Shown: piece by piece, positions 22,701-35,578 of the stretch
Position numbering within the stretch: position 1 is the stretch's first letter
Layout: each line of letters begins with the position of its first letter
From: Phlegmacium glaucopus
Lineage: Eukaryota; Basidiomycota; Agaricomycetes; Agaricales; Cortinariaceae
NCBI GenBank assembly: GCA_015039465.1
Contig: MU130702.1
Span: 704,861-768,860 of the forward strand
DNA length: 64,000 nt
Direction of reading: 5' to 3'
Made by a program: the position numbers and the translations under genes
Notes under the pieces: model-generated
Told to the model about the DNA's origin: nothing
The model's input: the letters and a program-made list of their open reading frames with translations, nothing else
The model's database searches: none

Positions 22701-24368
22701 ATGGATGACGACCTGATCGTTGTGGACGATGAAAATGAGTCGGGTCCATCAACTCATGGACCTATTGACCCCCAACCACTTTATGCAAGCCCACGTCCCA
22801 AAACCGTTGCGGAACGAAATATTGTTCGCCTACGAAATTCCACCACACCATCCCCACTTCCAGTAGACAACGCCGAACGCACAACTAGATCTTCTAACAC
22901 CAGGAGCAAGCCTCAACCCAAGCTCAAGCTTAAGTTGAGCGATAAAGCAGCGTCTCAAGCACCTGGGACATCGTTCTTGGGACAATATGATAGAGAACTA
23001 GACTCTGACGATGAGGATCTGGCCTTTGAAGAGCAATTCATTTTACGAATGCCACCAGGGGAAGATTGTGAGAAGCTTAAAAAAGCTATAGTCTCTCGAG
23101 AGGTTGGGGATGATGTATGGTTCAAATTCAAAGGTGCCTGGTTCTTATATGCAATTCTCTCACTCTGTCTAATAAGCCCAGACTCTCGTCGTGCTGTATT
23201 CCACGTTGGAAACAGTCTTTTCTCTGCCAAGCTTGTAGATCTACCATGCATTGTCGAATCCCAGAAAACCGTGGACAACAAGCAAATGTTCAAGGTTGCC
23301 GATATATGTCAGGTTACAATGGCCCTCCATCGTTAATAAATGGTTACTCAAACGGTCGTTTAAAAGATGCTTGTGGTAGACAACAAGATTTCAAGCGAAG
23401 ATCAGGTGAAGAAGGAAAAAAGTTTCAATATTGACGAGTTCATTTGGCCACATGGCGTTACACCTCCCTTGCGTCATGTGCGCAAGCGACGATTTCGAAA
23501 GAGGGTCAATAGACGGGTGGGTGTCTGTACTTTTTATTACCAACAACTTTTTCCATTCTTTTCATCAGACAATAGAAAGTGTCGAACAAGAAGTGGAGAG
23601 GCTACTGGACGAGGACTCTCTTGCAACTGAAGTCAAATATGGTTGAGTCCTATCTCTTCTGTACATAACCTCGAACTCATAATATTTCTTGTGTTATCAT
23701 TGTCATTCAGAGGTCCTCGATAATGTGAATCCTGATCTGTCAGATTCTGAATTCATCGAACAAGAAGCACCTACACCTGCTGTGTCTGATATGGCTGATG
23801 CACCCACTCCTGGAGGTGATGCAGGAGATGGTGAGGATTTCGAGGAACCTGAAGAGAACGATGAGGAGCTGGATGGAGACATTGATGAAGAACTCGCGGC
23901 AGAGCTAGATTTAGCGCTGGGCGATGACGACGTCGACGAGGATGATGAAGATGAAGATGAAAGTGAGGATGAAGATAGCGAGGATGAAGATGATGAAGAC
24001 GCACAGGCAAGAAAATTGTTAAGTGAAGAGATTCGAGACTTGGAGGCTGCAGTCGCTAAGAAGGGGAATGAAATCGCCAGCTCAGGGAACCCCCTTATCA
24101 GAGTACGTGGAGGATTATATTATTATTATTATTCCATTCCTCACCTCGAAAACCCTAGAAACGGTTTGAGGATGCTCTTAAGAAACTCACTGCGGACTTG
24201 GAAATGAAGTTGGCCCAACGAGATGAGTTGAAAGAAAAACAGCGTTTGAAGAAGGAAGGGATTACGATAGATGCTGCTGAAGATATCGACTTTGATAATG
24301 CTGGACGTGATGGAGACATAGAGGACGATGAGGACCTTTTCGGAGATGGTCCTATGGACGTAGGTTAA
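22701..24368 (+). CDS. TAF7: TFIID subunit TAF7
   Basis: Subunit of TFIID, needed for RNA polymerase II initiation. Seen: a disordered N-terminus MDDDLIVVDDENESGPSTHG, then the TAFII55 signature EEQFILRMPPGEDCEKLKKA, DVWFKF, SRRAVFHVGNSLFSAKLVDL, PCIVESQKTVDNKQMFKVAD, EFIWPHGVTPPLRHVRKRRF and RKRVNRRTIESVEQEVERLL. Next come a long Asp/Glu tract (about 23850-24000) and a charged coiled coil ending GDGPMDVG. The acidic block is normal for TAF7 but here very long. The exon joins fit short introns (about 23136-23188, 23313-23368, 23519-23570, 23642-23710, 24102-24158). The next gene, GAA1, ends 97 bp away on the opposite strand. Confidence 0.9.
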
Positions 24369-24465
24369 ATTATCGAGATATGTATCTTCTATATAATGCG
24401 TTGAGCATTCGGCACCGATTTCGAGTTTCTTCACTTTGAATTGGCTTGAAAGGCTCCCTCATCAA

Positions 24466-26734
24466 TCAAAGTGGTATAAGACACGAAATGCCAGCCTGTA
24501 ATACTAAAGGAACATACACTATGCAAATGAAAGGTGCATACCACACTAAAAGTACTTCCCAATTCCACACTGCCTCCCACATCTCTTTCTGACCAAACAA
24601 AAGCCATCCATGACTTAACAATACATATCCAGTGTATTTTAGGATACGAATGAGAATTGATGGGGATGGAGAGGACAGAATTAGTGGAATTCCCATGATT
24701 ATCGTCAAAGATCCAGCTAAAGAAAAGTTGAGCACAGTTGTAATAGAGATAACCGTAGACGCAAAGCAGAGATTAAGGGCTTTCAGGACTACAGATATCG
24801 AGGCCGTCTCGGCGGTGCTTGGACGCGGAACAGCGAGGAAAATACAGGGAATTGCGGTGAGAATGGTGAACAAAACTGGCGACAGAGCCTAAAACGGGCA
24901 CAATGTGTGAAGTCCATGGGTAAAAGAATAAAAGACGAACCTGACAATTCTTCATGAACCAAGATTGGGTGATCGTCCAGAACAGCAACAATCCCAGAAA
25001 ATGTGTAGCAATCATGATCCCCAATACAGTGATTACAGGTCTTTTCCTGTCTTTCCACCTTATCGATAGTGGCGTAGAAGATGGCGGATCCTCTTTTTCA
25101 ACGGGTCCCGAGTCAGTGTCACATATCCACCCTGCGTCAACCCATGTGCTCAATCCATGAAACATCATGGCCACGCTGATCAAGATGGCGGATGGTAGGA
25201 AAAATCCGATTTTCAGGAACCTATGGGGGCTAGTCATGATATAAAAGAAGAAGGAAGCATGTAGGCGTTCTAGCAGGTTGTTCATTGTACGAAGCGTCGA
25301 TTCGATGGTTCTGAGGATGATAATAAATCACACATGACTCCATGGTTGGAAAGCTCACGCACCTTCCTAAGGCGTGGAAACCATGAGGTCCTAGTGCTGG
25401 AACAGCAAACAGAGTGATTGCATCTATCCTAAATCTAAAGATAAAATTAATTGTTAATCGATGCCAACCAGTAATAGCAAGGAGCTTTACTGATGGAATA
25501 ATCCATGAACCCCACTTCCACGGCCCCGGGTCTGGTATCGCACATGCCGAGCAACATTTTTCGCTTGGTAGAGATATGACTTTACTTCTGGAATGTTATA
25601 TATCGATGTCGGTATCCATGAAGGCTCTTGTATAGAATCTACTCGGGGATCGAGATGATCATAAAGGGTCACTGGAACCCCTCCCGTATAGCGAGCGATG
25701 CGATCAAAGGAGTTGATAAGATCTTGGTTCGGTAAACGTCCATTGAGACCCTCTTTAATTTATTTAGACATGAAATGAACTCCGTTTTAATTGAAGAGAC
25801 GGACCAAAAAATACCCCGAGGTGTGAAAATGAATGGCTCGGATAATCGATATTGAGGGCTGTCCAAATTACCCCAGAGGATAGACTTAGTGGTTCTGCTT
25901 GCAGACCTAGGGATGGCTAAATAATTATATAAATGACGGATATAGCTTAATTTACTATACTGTTCTGAGCCATGATATGCACCCAACCAGGCCTGCATAC
26001 CATCGAGATACCCGTCACTAATGACGAAAACAATGTCTTTGGCCCAATACGAGTAATCTACGGCCAAAAAAGTATTTTAAAAATGGCACATCGTTTATAG
26101 CGCGTGAAACTCACGTTTCAAAAAAGCCGCCAAGGCCAACACAGTGGATACTCCGCGCAAGTTAAGAGTACCATCCCCGTCGCCTGTTCTGCTGAGCCAT
26201 GATGCGCTGACGACCATAGCTTCGGTCCCAGGATTTCGAGGAGATCTGAGAATAGCATATGCGTTGGTGCCATTAATATTCTGGAGACTGAACAGTAAGA
26301 GGTGGTCATAGTATAAGAAAGTGTGCATACAGAAGTGCTTGCAGAGAACGTGTAGTTTTGGGTAGAAGACGACAGCCCTAATTTGAGGAATTCAGTGCTA
26401 AGGAACTGGGCTCGTCTAGAAAATGAATTCAAAAAAGTAGAGGGACCAAACGATGGGATGCTCTGACTGTTCGCTCGTGAAGTTAGCGTCACGTATTTGT
26501 TCCAATTGAGCAAGGTAGAGGTCTGCAGTATGGACATTGCCCCAATTCCAATAGGTATTGACCTAAAGGTACTAAATATTAAAGAGCAATGGAAGAAGGC
26601 TAAAAAGGCTGCCGTACCTGACTTGGTTGAAGCGCGTTTTCATCAATATAAGTTTCTTTTCCTAAGCCAGACAAAGGGATGGCCAGCATCCACAAGTATC
26701 CAATGACAAATAATGTAACCCTAATGGCAGTCAT
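24466..26734 (-). CDS. GAA1: GPI transamidase subunit GAA1
   Basis: ER membrane subunit of the enzyme that attaches GPI anchors to secreted proteins. Seen: N-terminal signal anchor (ATG at 26734; TLFVIGYLWMLAIPLSG), luminal M28-like part with RRAQFLSTEFLKLGLSSSTQ, NINGTNAYAILRSPRNPGTE, AMVVSASWLSRTGDGDG, RGVSTVLALAAFLK, YWAKDIVFVISDGYLDGMQA, WLGAYHG, FHALGPHGFHA-type end, then multiple membrane helices in the last third (FLKIGFFLPSAILISVAMMF, VITVLGIMIATHFLGLLLFW, ALNLCFASTVISITTVLNFS, GYVLLSHGWLLFG). Eight or more introns. The stop is at 24466-24468. The match to GAA1 is clear from the M28-like core plus the many-helix C-terminus. Confidence 0.9.
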
Positions 26735-27038
26735 TGACCATTATGTCGACAAGCCAGAAACGAAGAGACTGACTTGATTTTTGTCAATCGACGAGTCAAG
26801 AACTGCACCATAGCCTTTCGTCTACGAATCCGTTTTTCATTGACATCTCCAGATGGTCGCAGTATCTGCTTGAATTTCAAGAATATTCTCTTCAATTTTG
26901 ACGTTGGCTCTTGGATGCCTTCCATGATGGGCTGGCGAATCAACGTAAATTTATGACCAAATTTGGCTACAACATTGATCGAGCAACTTTTTATGTAAGT
27001 CTGTCTACAATCTTATTACTTATACCTGGTCATTCAAT
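26735..27038. promoter_or_regulatory. Divergent region between GAA1 and USP48
   Basis: About 300 bp between two outward-facing starts; it must hold both promoters. The open frames at 26774-26956 (plus) and 26731-26943 (minus) have no motifs and overlap the promoter, so I leave them out. Confidence 0.35.
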
Positions 27039-30000
27039 ATGGCACCCAAACGAAAAAGGAATGCATCTCTGCCACCGAGGGGTCTTGCTCCAGGGGAACT
27101 CCTCAAACGGAACGCGATTAACTCTACTTCACCCTGGGGTTGGGTAGGCACTGAGGTCACAGACTTGGCGGATATAACATTAGAGCATCAAATGTTAGCC
27201 TGCAATCTTTCTCAAAGGAACGACGCTCCCTATTGCTGCAACAAATTTGCCCCCACACAGGACAAAGCAAACGAGGATAGTCCAAGGAAACATCATCTTC
27301 CGAGTGTCAACGGGGAACTTGATGATGATATAATCGTCATATCTGATGACGAACAACCTTCATGTTCCAAAAAGCTCTGCAAGGCAAATCCGAATTGCTT
27401 AAATTATTTAGGCCAAGAAATGTGGGAAGATGAAGGTGAATTGATGTCGAATGCACATCATTGTTTTTGTGACTCAAAACTATAGATGAGGCGGAGCAGA
27501 TCTTTCTCAAGGCCGCAAAACTAGGCGAAAATCCATCATACGAATCGCGTGAACCAGATTTACCTGTTGGGCTGAAGGTGAATTTTCGTGTAATACCTTT
27601 CTTTGCCACACACCATGGCTCATCGTCACAACAAAGAACCTTGGTGCTACATGCTATGCAAATGCTTCTTTGCAGGTCAGTGAGACCCATGCATCTCTTT
27701 CGTGTTACTTAGGATCGATAGGTCTGGTATCGAGACTTAGCTTTCCGAGCTGGGGTATACCACTGTAAACCACCAGAAGGCATATCGGAAGACAAGTATC
27801 AGGTATGCAGCCCAGTGTACCATTGGTCGTCAATATCATACTTACCTGTCTTCAGGAATCACCCATTTTTCAGCTGCAGGTCACATTTGCTGCACTTCAA
27901 GAAGGCAATAAGAGCGTGTTCAATCCGACGAAACTTGTTGAAAGTCTTCAACTTCGAACTTCCGAGCAACAAGACGCTCAAGAGTGAGTTTTAACACAGC
28001 TGATCACGGCAGTCATCTCAGACATAATATAGATTTTCCAAACTTTTCATGTCGCATCTTGATGCCGAATTCAAGAAGCAATCCCTAACTTCTGTCAAAT
28101 CGCTAATCACTGATCAAGTAAGAGATCATTCTTTGGTCAATATACACTCACATATAATACCCACTAGTTCCAAGGCAGCCAAGTGTATGGTACCATCTGT
28201 CATGCATGTAGATCTCGTTCCGAAAGGGTTTCGGACTTCCTAGAAGTAGAGATTATCTTCGAGGTGGGTGCTATTGATTCTCTCTCAGTCCATGTAGATA
28301 TCGATAACGTCTATCTCTTGACAGAGTAGTTCTAAACTTGAGGATCGTATTGCTGCTTCTTTGCTACCAGAGACCCTTTCTGGTGACAACCAGTTCGTGT
28401 TTCTTTTCTCCCATTTGACCACCAAACCTTCTCACTTCAAAAGTTAGATATTTTTGCTCGCAATGCAAATCTTTGCAGGACGCAACACGTTACACTGAAT
28501 TAAGAAAACTTCCACCCGTCCTACATTTCTCCTTGCTGCGCTTCATCTACGATGTTTCTACAATGGAGCGCAAAAAGTCTAAACATTCAATCGCTTTCCC
28601 CACAATACTCGACATGGGAAAGTTCTTGGGCTCAAAAAATGATCGAGAACGATGTCCTAAGGACAACGATGACAACACTTATGAGCTACGAGGGATACTT
28701 CTGCATAAAGGAACGAGCGCCTATCATGGTCATTATGAAGCTCAAGTCAACGATATCGAGTACGTCTGCACAGATCCTGGTATGGATTTCAGGATTTCAA
28801 GTTTGTAGAATTGGTTCTTGGTTCCAGTTCAATGACGAAATAGTGACCCAGATCAAATCTTTGGGCGACAACGTACCAAAGAAGCTTCCTAAGGCTGACG
28901 AGGAGTGAGTTTAAATTATCCTACGGCTATGTATGGAAATCTCACTACTTCAAGGCCAAATCCATCGCAAGCTAAGAGAAATCGCATAAATGCTAGGAAA
29001 CGGCAAAGAATTGACGATAGCGATGACGATGATGTTATTGAGTAAGTTTTTTCTCCCTAAAATTCAAGATTGTGCTGAATTAGATCCTTTAGAGTTAAGA
29101 GGAAGACTACGAATGGTGTCTCGCCCAAGCCACCAGAACGAGGCAGGTAAGAGTCTTTTCAAAGAACCGAATTCCATAACCTAATAATATCGTCAAGTAT
29201 GATTTCGTCGAAAGATGCATATATGCTTATATACGCCAAGAGGGTTTCTTCTACTCATGATATAGATGTAGCGAAAGGCCCGAGTAACGGAATTGAACGG
29301 TTCCCCCAACCTCCTGCTCGTGCTTTGAAAGTAATTCACGGTTTGAACGCTTCTCATGATACTTTATGCGAGGGATTCCAAGCAAGGTGGGTACCGTTGT
29401 CATTCATAGAAGACTTCTATTGGACCTGAATATATAAACAGGGAATCCGAGATGAAAGGACGCTTTGGAGAGCTACGCCGAAAAGTTGTGGACATCTACC
29501 ACACATGGCATGCAACGCCATGCGTAGTAAGCAGAACTGCCTCTTTACACCTCATCATCGTCTAATTGTGGCATACAGGATTCTATTATAGTCAGTCAAC
29601 AGGCACTCGAGACTTGGCTATCTACACATTGCATAGCAACTGCTCTACCGGCCTCTGAAATGCACCAGACTACCGATGATAAGACCGGATCAAGTCACAA
29701 TTCGCGTTCCGTAGATATAACAATATCTGACATTCTTTGCGAACATAACTATCTCGATCCTACCAAAGCGCAGAAGATGAAACGTATCAACTTGGTTTGT
29801 ATTCCTCGATTGTCAACTATGCGATTTGCAATCGATTACTGATGTCCACAAGCTTGCATGTAACCAAATCTTGGAGGAAACCAATTGCTTGTTCAATCCC
29901 ACCCTCGGACCTTCTGATATATGTCATGAATGTGTATCGAATCTATTCAAAGGTACTTTGTGAGCATTCATTTTCCTTTTGACGCTTCTCAATCTTTCCT

Positions 30001-31704
30001 GATCATAGAAAAACTTTATGAAATTGAGCACCCTCGAAACGCCAAGCGGTTTGATGACATATCTCTTGTTCCCGAGGACGAATTAGGCTACTGGATTTCC
30101 AAAAGGTGGTGTAGAGGTCGGTTTTGCATTACTGCCGTATTTCATCTTGCTACATCATTATCCTTTCAAAGATTGGAGATTATTGAAGCCTAAGATGCAT
30201 GTTGCATCTGAGAATGATCCTGCGCCTGATTCCTCCGAATTTTATAACCATGTTCATTGTGAACATGGGGGTCTATCATTAAATACGACATTACGTCGCA
30301 AGATATCAAGAGAAGTAAAAATCCAAGATCTTCTGGAAAATTATATCTCATCGGTTCACAGGCAGTGACACTTCTGCAAGAACTGTTTCCCACTTGGACG
30401 CCTATCCCCAGTGATTCCGAGACCTGTGCCATTTGCGATGCAGAAGTTCATATCTCCAAAGAAGACAAGAGGGAAATCCGCAGACGGGTTGAGGAAGAAA
30501 AGGTAGCTGCAATTCTCAACCTTGAGTGATGAGTTAGTGTATCTCCGAGCTAAATCTCGACATACAGGCCCGACTGAGATTTTTGCATGAAACGTCTTTA
30601 AACTCGTGGACTGAATTATCTGATCCGCAACCATGTGCTATCATTCCTTCGCAGTTTGTCAAAAGCTGGAGGCGTTGGCTTAACAATCCTTGCGACAGCC
30701 CTAGGCCTGATATGTTTGATAACGCCTCATTCATCTGTGAGCATGAATTGCTGGCTTTTGATCCAAACTGTCCTGCCGACCTGGATTCAACTATCATGAT
30801 TATCGAACTCAATGACTGGCACGCATTAGAATCTTTGTGAGATGCTCTGTGATAACACTAACACTATAACTATAACACTCATCCTCTCTGAAGCTATCCC
30901 GGTGGCCACTTAATTGCTCTGACAAGACGACCTCGACCACAGGAGATAGATAGGCAGTATGATCATGAAATTTCTGTCTGTACAGATTGTCGCATGAAGA
31001 GGTGACTCAATTCATGTTTATCTTATCCTTCTTCCCTGTCATCTATTAACCTGACTTGGTGTTAGGAAGAGCGAGTGGGACAGCACTGATATTATCATTC
31101 GGTTCAGCGGTCCGAAAGGCGCATCAGACTCCAAGACTAGACCTAATAAAGCTATCACGACGTATTCGCGGACTAATGGCGCACGTCAGTCAAGACGCCT
31201 ACGTCAGATCAAAGAGTATGGTGAACGCAGAAGGATAAACGTGGGGAAGTCGACGACCGTGAAGGAAATGAAGATCATGGTCAGCTTTGGTTTCTTGACA
31301 TTGACTAAATTGACTGGATTGCCTGATAGGTCAACGAGGAATTTCTCATCCCTACTATTTGCCAGCGTCTCTTCTATCATGGACAAGAACTCGAAGATAA
31401 TTCAGCCACAGTGGCTACACTTCAGCTCCTTGCGAACGATGTGATCGATCTACGAGAAGCCGATGAAGTGATAGAAATTGATTCTGATTCTGACTCCAGG
31501 CCAATTAACAAAAGGCGACGAGAGGAGGGGCAGGGGTTTTGGGGCACCTTGCTGGGTAATACAGATTCTTCATGGTCAAGTTCACCAGAGCAAACACCAG
31601 TACCGCCCCTTGGGTCGGAAAGTGAGAAGCCCTGTCTTGTTTGCACATTCTCAAATACTTTTGATGCTGTAGCTTGTCAAATTTGTGATACAATTTTCGT
31701 ATGA
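27039..31704 (+). CDS. USP48: USP48-type ubiquitin-specific protease with DUSP, Ubl and zinc finger
   Basis: Large deubiquitinase; human USP48 acts on histone H2A and NF-kB factors. Seen: basic N-terminus MAPKRKRNASLPPRGLAP, USP Cys box NLGATCYANASLQVWYRDLA, ESPIFQLQVTFAALQEGNKS, SEQQDAQEFSKLFMSHL, a Cys-x2-Cys pair (FCSQCKS), LPPVLHFSLLRFIYD, and the His box YELRGILLHKGTSAYHGHYE with WFQFNDEIV. A DUSP-like region follows (LGYWISKRWC, CEHGGLSL, LFPTWTPIPSDSETCAIC, then ISFVKSWRRWL-type repeats at about 30650), then a ubiquitin-like part (ICQRLFYHGQELEDNSATVA) and a final CLVCTFSNTF..CQICDTIF finger of the NZF/RanBP2 type. More than 15 introns. Catalytic Cys and His are intact. All motifs fit; a few splice joins are inferred. 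Confidence 0.88.
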
Positions 31705-31964
31705 ATAGTGGATGGTATTACAAACAAAACCCCAAGGCACCCATTGTGCCAAAACCGCAGATTCGAGAAAATAAGCCTATGGACACGTCGCTAGCACCTG
31801 TCTATGAAATAACCACAAAAAGAAAGATAAAATCAGCATCAAGAATTCTCCTGAAAAGAGCAAAGTCCCATATGACCCAGACGACGAGATAAGAAGCAGG
31901 AGATGTGATGCAAGGTAAAAAAAAAAGGACTGTTCGAAAGCAGCATAAAAACAAAAAGGATATA
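31705..31964. other. Convergent spacer after USP48
   Basis: About 260 bp where two genes end. It has A-rich runs (AAAAAAAAGG near 31919) and no supported gene. Confidence 0.3.
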
Positions 31965-34900
31965 CTAAACATATTCAGGTAATGTGGAGAGGCTGGAAGG
32001 AGGGAATGCGGACGCAATCCTTGAAGGAGGAACAACACCCGAAGCCTGAATGTGCGTTGATGAGATAACACCAGGTGTCTCGTGTGCCGGTGTTCGAGAT
32101 TTCAGAATGGAGGTCGCCGCAACAATAATGTCGACCTCGTTAGAACCGGTGCCATTCAATTTGACAGCCATGGCAATCGCGTCTTGAGTGGTATCCGTGA
32201 GTTCGCTAACCGAGACACTTTGAATGGCCACAGTTTCGGCCTTAGGTACAGTAACACCATTGATGGCAACAGTACGATCCGCCAGTACTGTTCGAGCAGC
32301 TTGAAGAACGACGTGCTGAGCAGCAACGGCCAGGCGGCGAGATTGCGTATGTCCTTGGCCAGAGATTGCCTTGTCATAGGCTTCGACCGTTTGCTCAAGG
32401 ACATGCTTTTGTTTGACAAGGGCTTGTAGTTCACCTTGTTTAGGTGGTGAACTCGACACAAATTGAGACTCTGCCTCATCTGTCACACGCTGCGCAACAC
32501 TTTGTAACACACGTATGACACGGGTATCATCAACACGATTAGATCGTGGACCGCAGGTTCTAAACGGTTAAGTTTGTAAGCAAACGAGCCATACAAAGAA
32601 ATAAAGTGTTGGATGCCTTTGTGGGGCTTGAAAAAGCGCTGAATCGCTCGTGCTTCGTTTAGGAGGTTGCTCATTAGTTGTGGAAGTTCGACGAGAGCTC
32701 GAATATGTTGCAGAGTCGAGGATAGGTGCTGATCCAATTGTAACATTGAAAGTGTGAGACACCTGAGCATCCTGGTTATCTATAACGAACTGGAAGAGAA
32801 TGTCGTAGGGGATTAGTTTGGATTGGCTAGAAGGAGGATAGCGATGACCTTGGCAATAGCTGTGATTTGACAACTTTCTGCATCATGAGGGGGTGTGCCA
32901 GAAAGTTCATCCTCTTTCCAAGTAAGCCAGGAAGGCAGACTGGGTGAGCTAAAAGAAACAGCAATTTTTTTGAAGGAAAACTGAGGGTCCCAGACACGTG
33001 GTCTCCAATACCATCGCAATCCACAATACGCCACCCCTGGAGGAGTGCCCGCCAACTTCCGATGAAAAGGTCGAAATTCCCATTGTCCGTCGCCGGCCTT
33101 TTTTGCTTCTACATTCCATATATGGTTTCCTTTTGACTTCGCCTTCTTGCCATCCTCGTTGAAGCGAAGAATATATTGCTGGCGCCAAAGATAGTTGCGA
33201 ACCTTGAAGGACGTCAGCATCAGTATAATAGGCCCGGATTCCAATTCGACAAATTAGCTTGCCTTTTTGGTAGGTATTTTTTCTTCGGGGTATCCTTGTC
33301 GAGTAAGCTATAACATAATAAATTCACAAATCGCCATACATGAGGCGGGTGACTCACTTCATCCAAGAAGGAATTTGTAAATGCTTGGATCCTGAATTTG
33401 AATGGACGGAAGTCAGGCGATTCGTCAAGCCGTTGCATCTTCTTGGCCATAAGGGTTTGATGAATCTGTTCTCCCTTGGCATCCGTGGCGTCCACTAATA
33501 ACACATGTAAAATGAAAATATGAATTAAATAACAACGGGAACTCACAATTTGAACATAACTTGTTCAAAAATTCAAAGAATATTTTGTCGACATCATCAC
33601 GATACTCTGGCGGTATATCCGTTGTCGTAGAAGGGGTCTACAAAAAGCCTGTATCAGATAATAGCATCATCCACTGGATGAAGCCTTACTCGATGAATGA
33701 TTGTTTTCCCTCCGTTGCTATCATCAGAATCAGAATCATCTTCCTCATCCTCATCATCAGTAGGGGGAGAGTTGTGCGATGTGCTAGGCATTGAGCCCGC
33801 GAAGTCTGAGGACTTCCTGAACGTTTGAAGCGGCTCTGAGCCCATATACCAAGTTGACTGGCCAGAATGGCTCGAAGAGCTAGGCATTTTTGGGTGCCAC
33901 GCCGATGGATCAGAGTACCCATCTTGATATGCGAATGAAGCATATGGACTTTTGAAGGTAGTACCGTTGATGGATCCTGATCGCGACATTCTCCCGATTG
34001 AAGGACTTATAATAGAAGTCGGGGGTACTGTCGTTATCACAGGCAACAGATTGATAAGGGGACCAGTGATCGAACCAGCCGATAAAGAATGCTGATGGCG
34101 TGTGGTAGGAACAACTGAGTCTGACCAAGAAGAATGAAGGGGGGGGAATGCTAGAGGTATAACATTTGTTGGGAGGGGCAAAGGAGTTAATGGTCCAGAT
34201 GTAGACCCAGCTACGAAAGTAGGAAATGTAGCAGTCAATGGCGTTTGCTGTTTGATTGTGGTAAACGAATTTTGTGTGGCGAAAGCTGAGGGAGGTGTTG
34301 GCGGCCGAGAAGGAGGCTGAGATTGAGACATTGCTGGAATTTGTGGTTGCATGATCGGGAAAACTACTGGGGGAGCAACAGGGGGAACAGCGAAAGCTGT
34401 TGCAGCCACAGGCAAACGATTGACTTCGGTGGTGGGTAAAGATAAAGGTATATCATCTTGAGGTTCTCTTTTCATCGCTTTAACAATACGGTGCTCTTCC
34501 AGTTCGGAGGCACAGCGCTTGCGAGATTGATCAGACACTGGCTGAATAATTTCAGCAGCCAGCGAATCCATGGATCGAACAACAGGAGGCGCAAGCCCCA
34601 TCGGTTGTTCAGATGGGATAGTGAGTGCGGGAGGTACAATGGATGGAATAGAGATCGTTGAATCACTCTCGGAAAAAGACATGACCGCAAGCATATCTAG
34701 TACCTGAACAATACGATCTCTGAGTTCACCAACCTTTGTGGTCCGCTTAGCACCCTCCTGATTCTCAAATGCATCTCCCGCATCAATGGCGGTCTTAGCA
34801 ATGCTAGGTTATTCATGATCAGATAGATGTAAATACGAAAGAAAAATCAGGCTCACTCTTTCAACATTCTTCCGATTAATGTTTGAGGTTGCTGTTGGGA

Positions 34901-35578
34901 AACCGAAGCTTCTAAAGCACTGTTGGCACTTGATGGAGAAGAAAAGTCAATGGTAGTTGTATTCTGCAAACCTGAGGGTGACAGTGAGGAGAAGGGAGAA
35001 TGAGATGGCGGCGAACGCGATGTATTTGCGCAGCTACGTCCTGCGGTAGCGGTAACAGGATCAAGAGCAGGTTCTGGGGACAAAGATACACCTATGGAAT
35101 AAGACGAAGCTGCTCCATGGAGTGACGGCGAGGGAACTTGGGATTGAGGTGACAGCGATAATGTACGCGCATCTGGTGAATGGCCTAATTCCTCATCTGA
35201 AGTGACCAACATGAAGGGGTCGACAACGGATATCATATCAGGGATGAATCCAGCAGATGCCGAGTGCAGCTGAGACGGCTCCACAGCTTCCATAGCTGTA
35301 TTCAAGAAGGGCATAGCAATTTCGGACATCGACAAATGCACTGTATTGGCGACACCGTTATTAAGAATCTCAGGCTCTAACTGACCTGGCATAAAAGGCA
35401 GGCCCGAGTCTGGCGAAAGTAGGGAGTTATAGAGAGTAAGATCCGGGAGGGTTGATGGAAGAGTGGGCACGAAAGTGGGAACAATCTCCACAGAACGAGA
35501 TTGGGGGATGGGAGTAGTATCCATTGGTCCCAGACCTGACATTTGAGAATCCTGCTCATACTGAACCATCATATCCAT
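31965..35578 (-). CDS. Large Ser/Pro-rich, nuclear-looking protein with CADG-like domain
   Basis: Not recognised by name. ATG at 35578 starts a 240-residue Ser/Pro/Thr-rich disordered exon. Exon 2 opens near 34840 with a helical AKTAIDAGDAF and LRDRIVQVLDMLAV stretch, then a long Pro/Ser-rich part with KRCASELEEHRIVKAMKR (NLS-like) and an acidic patch DDEDEEDDSDSDDS. A compact conserved-looking part follows: YRDDVDKIFFEFLNKLCSNL, QRLDESPDFRPFKFRIQAFT, VRNYLWRQQYILRFNEDGKK, WEFRPFHRKLAGTPPG. Then comes SLPSWLTWKEDELSGTPP with ITAIAKFVIDNQDAQVSHTF, which reads like a cadherin-like CADG/He_PIG beta-sandwich repeat. No signal peptide is seen. The exon structure between about 32500 and 32760 is unresolved; the C-terminus ends LPEYV. 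It may be a transcription regulator; that is inference. Confidence 0.65.

Noticed and set aside
23689..24010. A minus-strand Pro/His/Arg-rich frame across the TAF7 acidic tract
   Set aside because: It is the reverse of the GAT/GAA/GAG repeats that code for the TAF7 acidic tract; low-complexity DNA opens frames on both strands.
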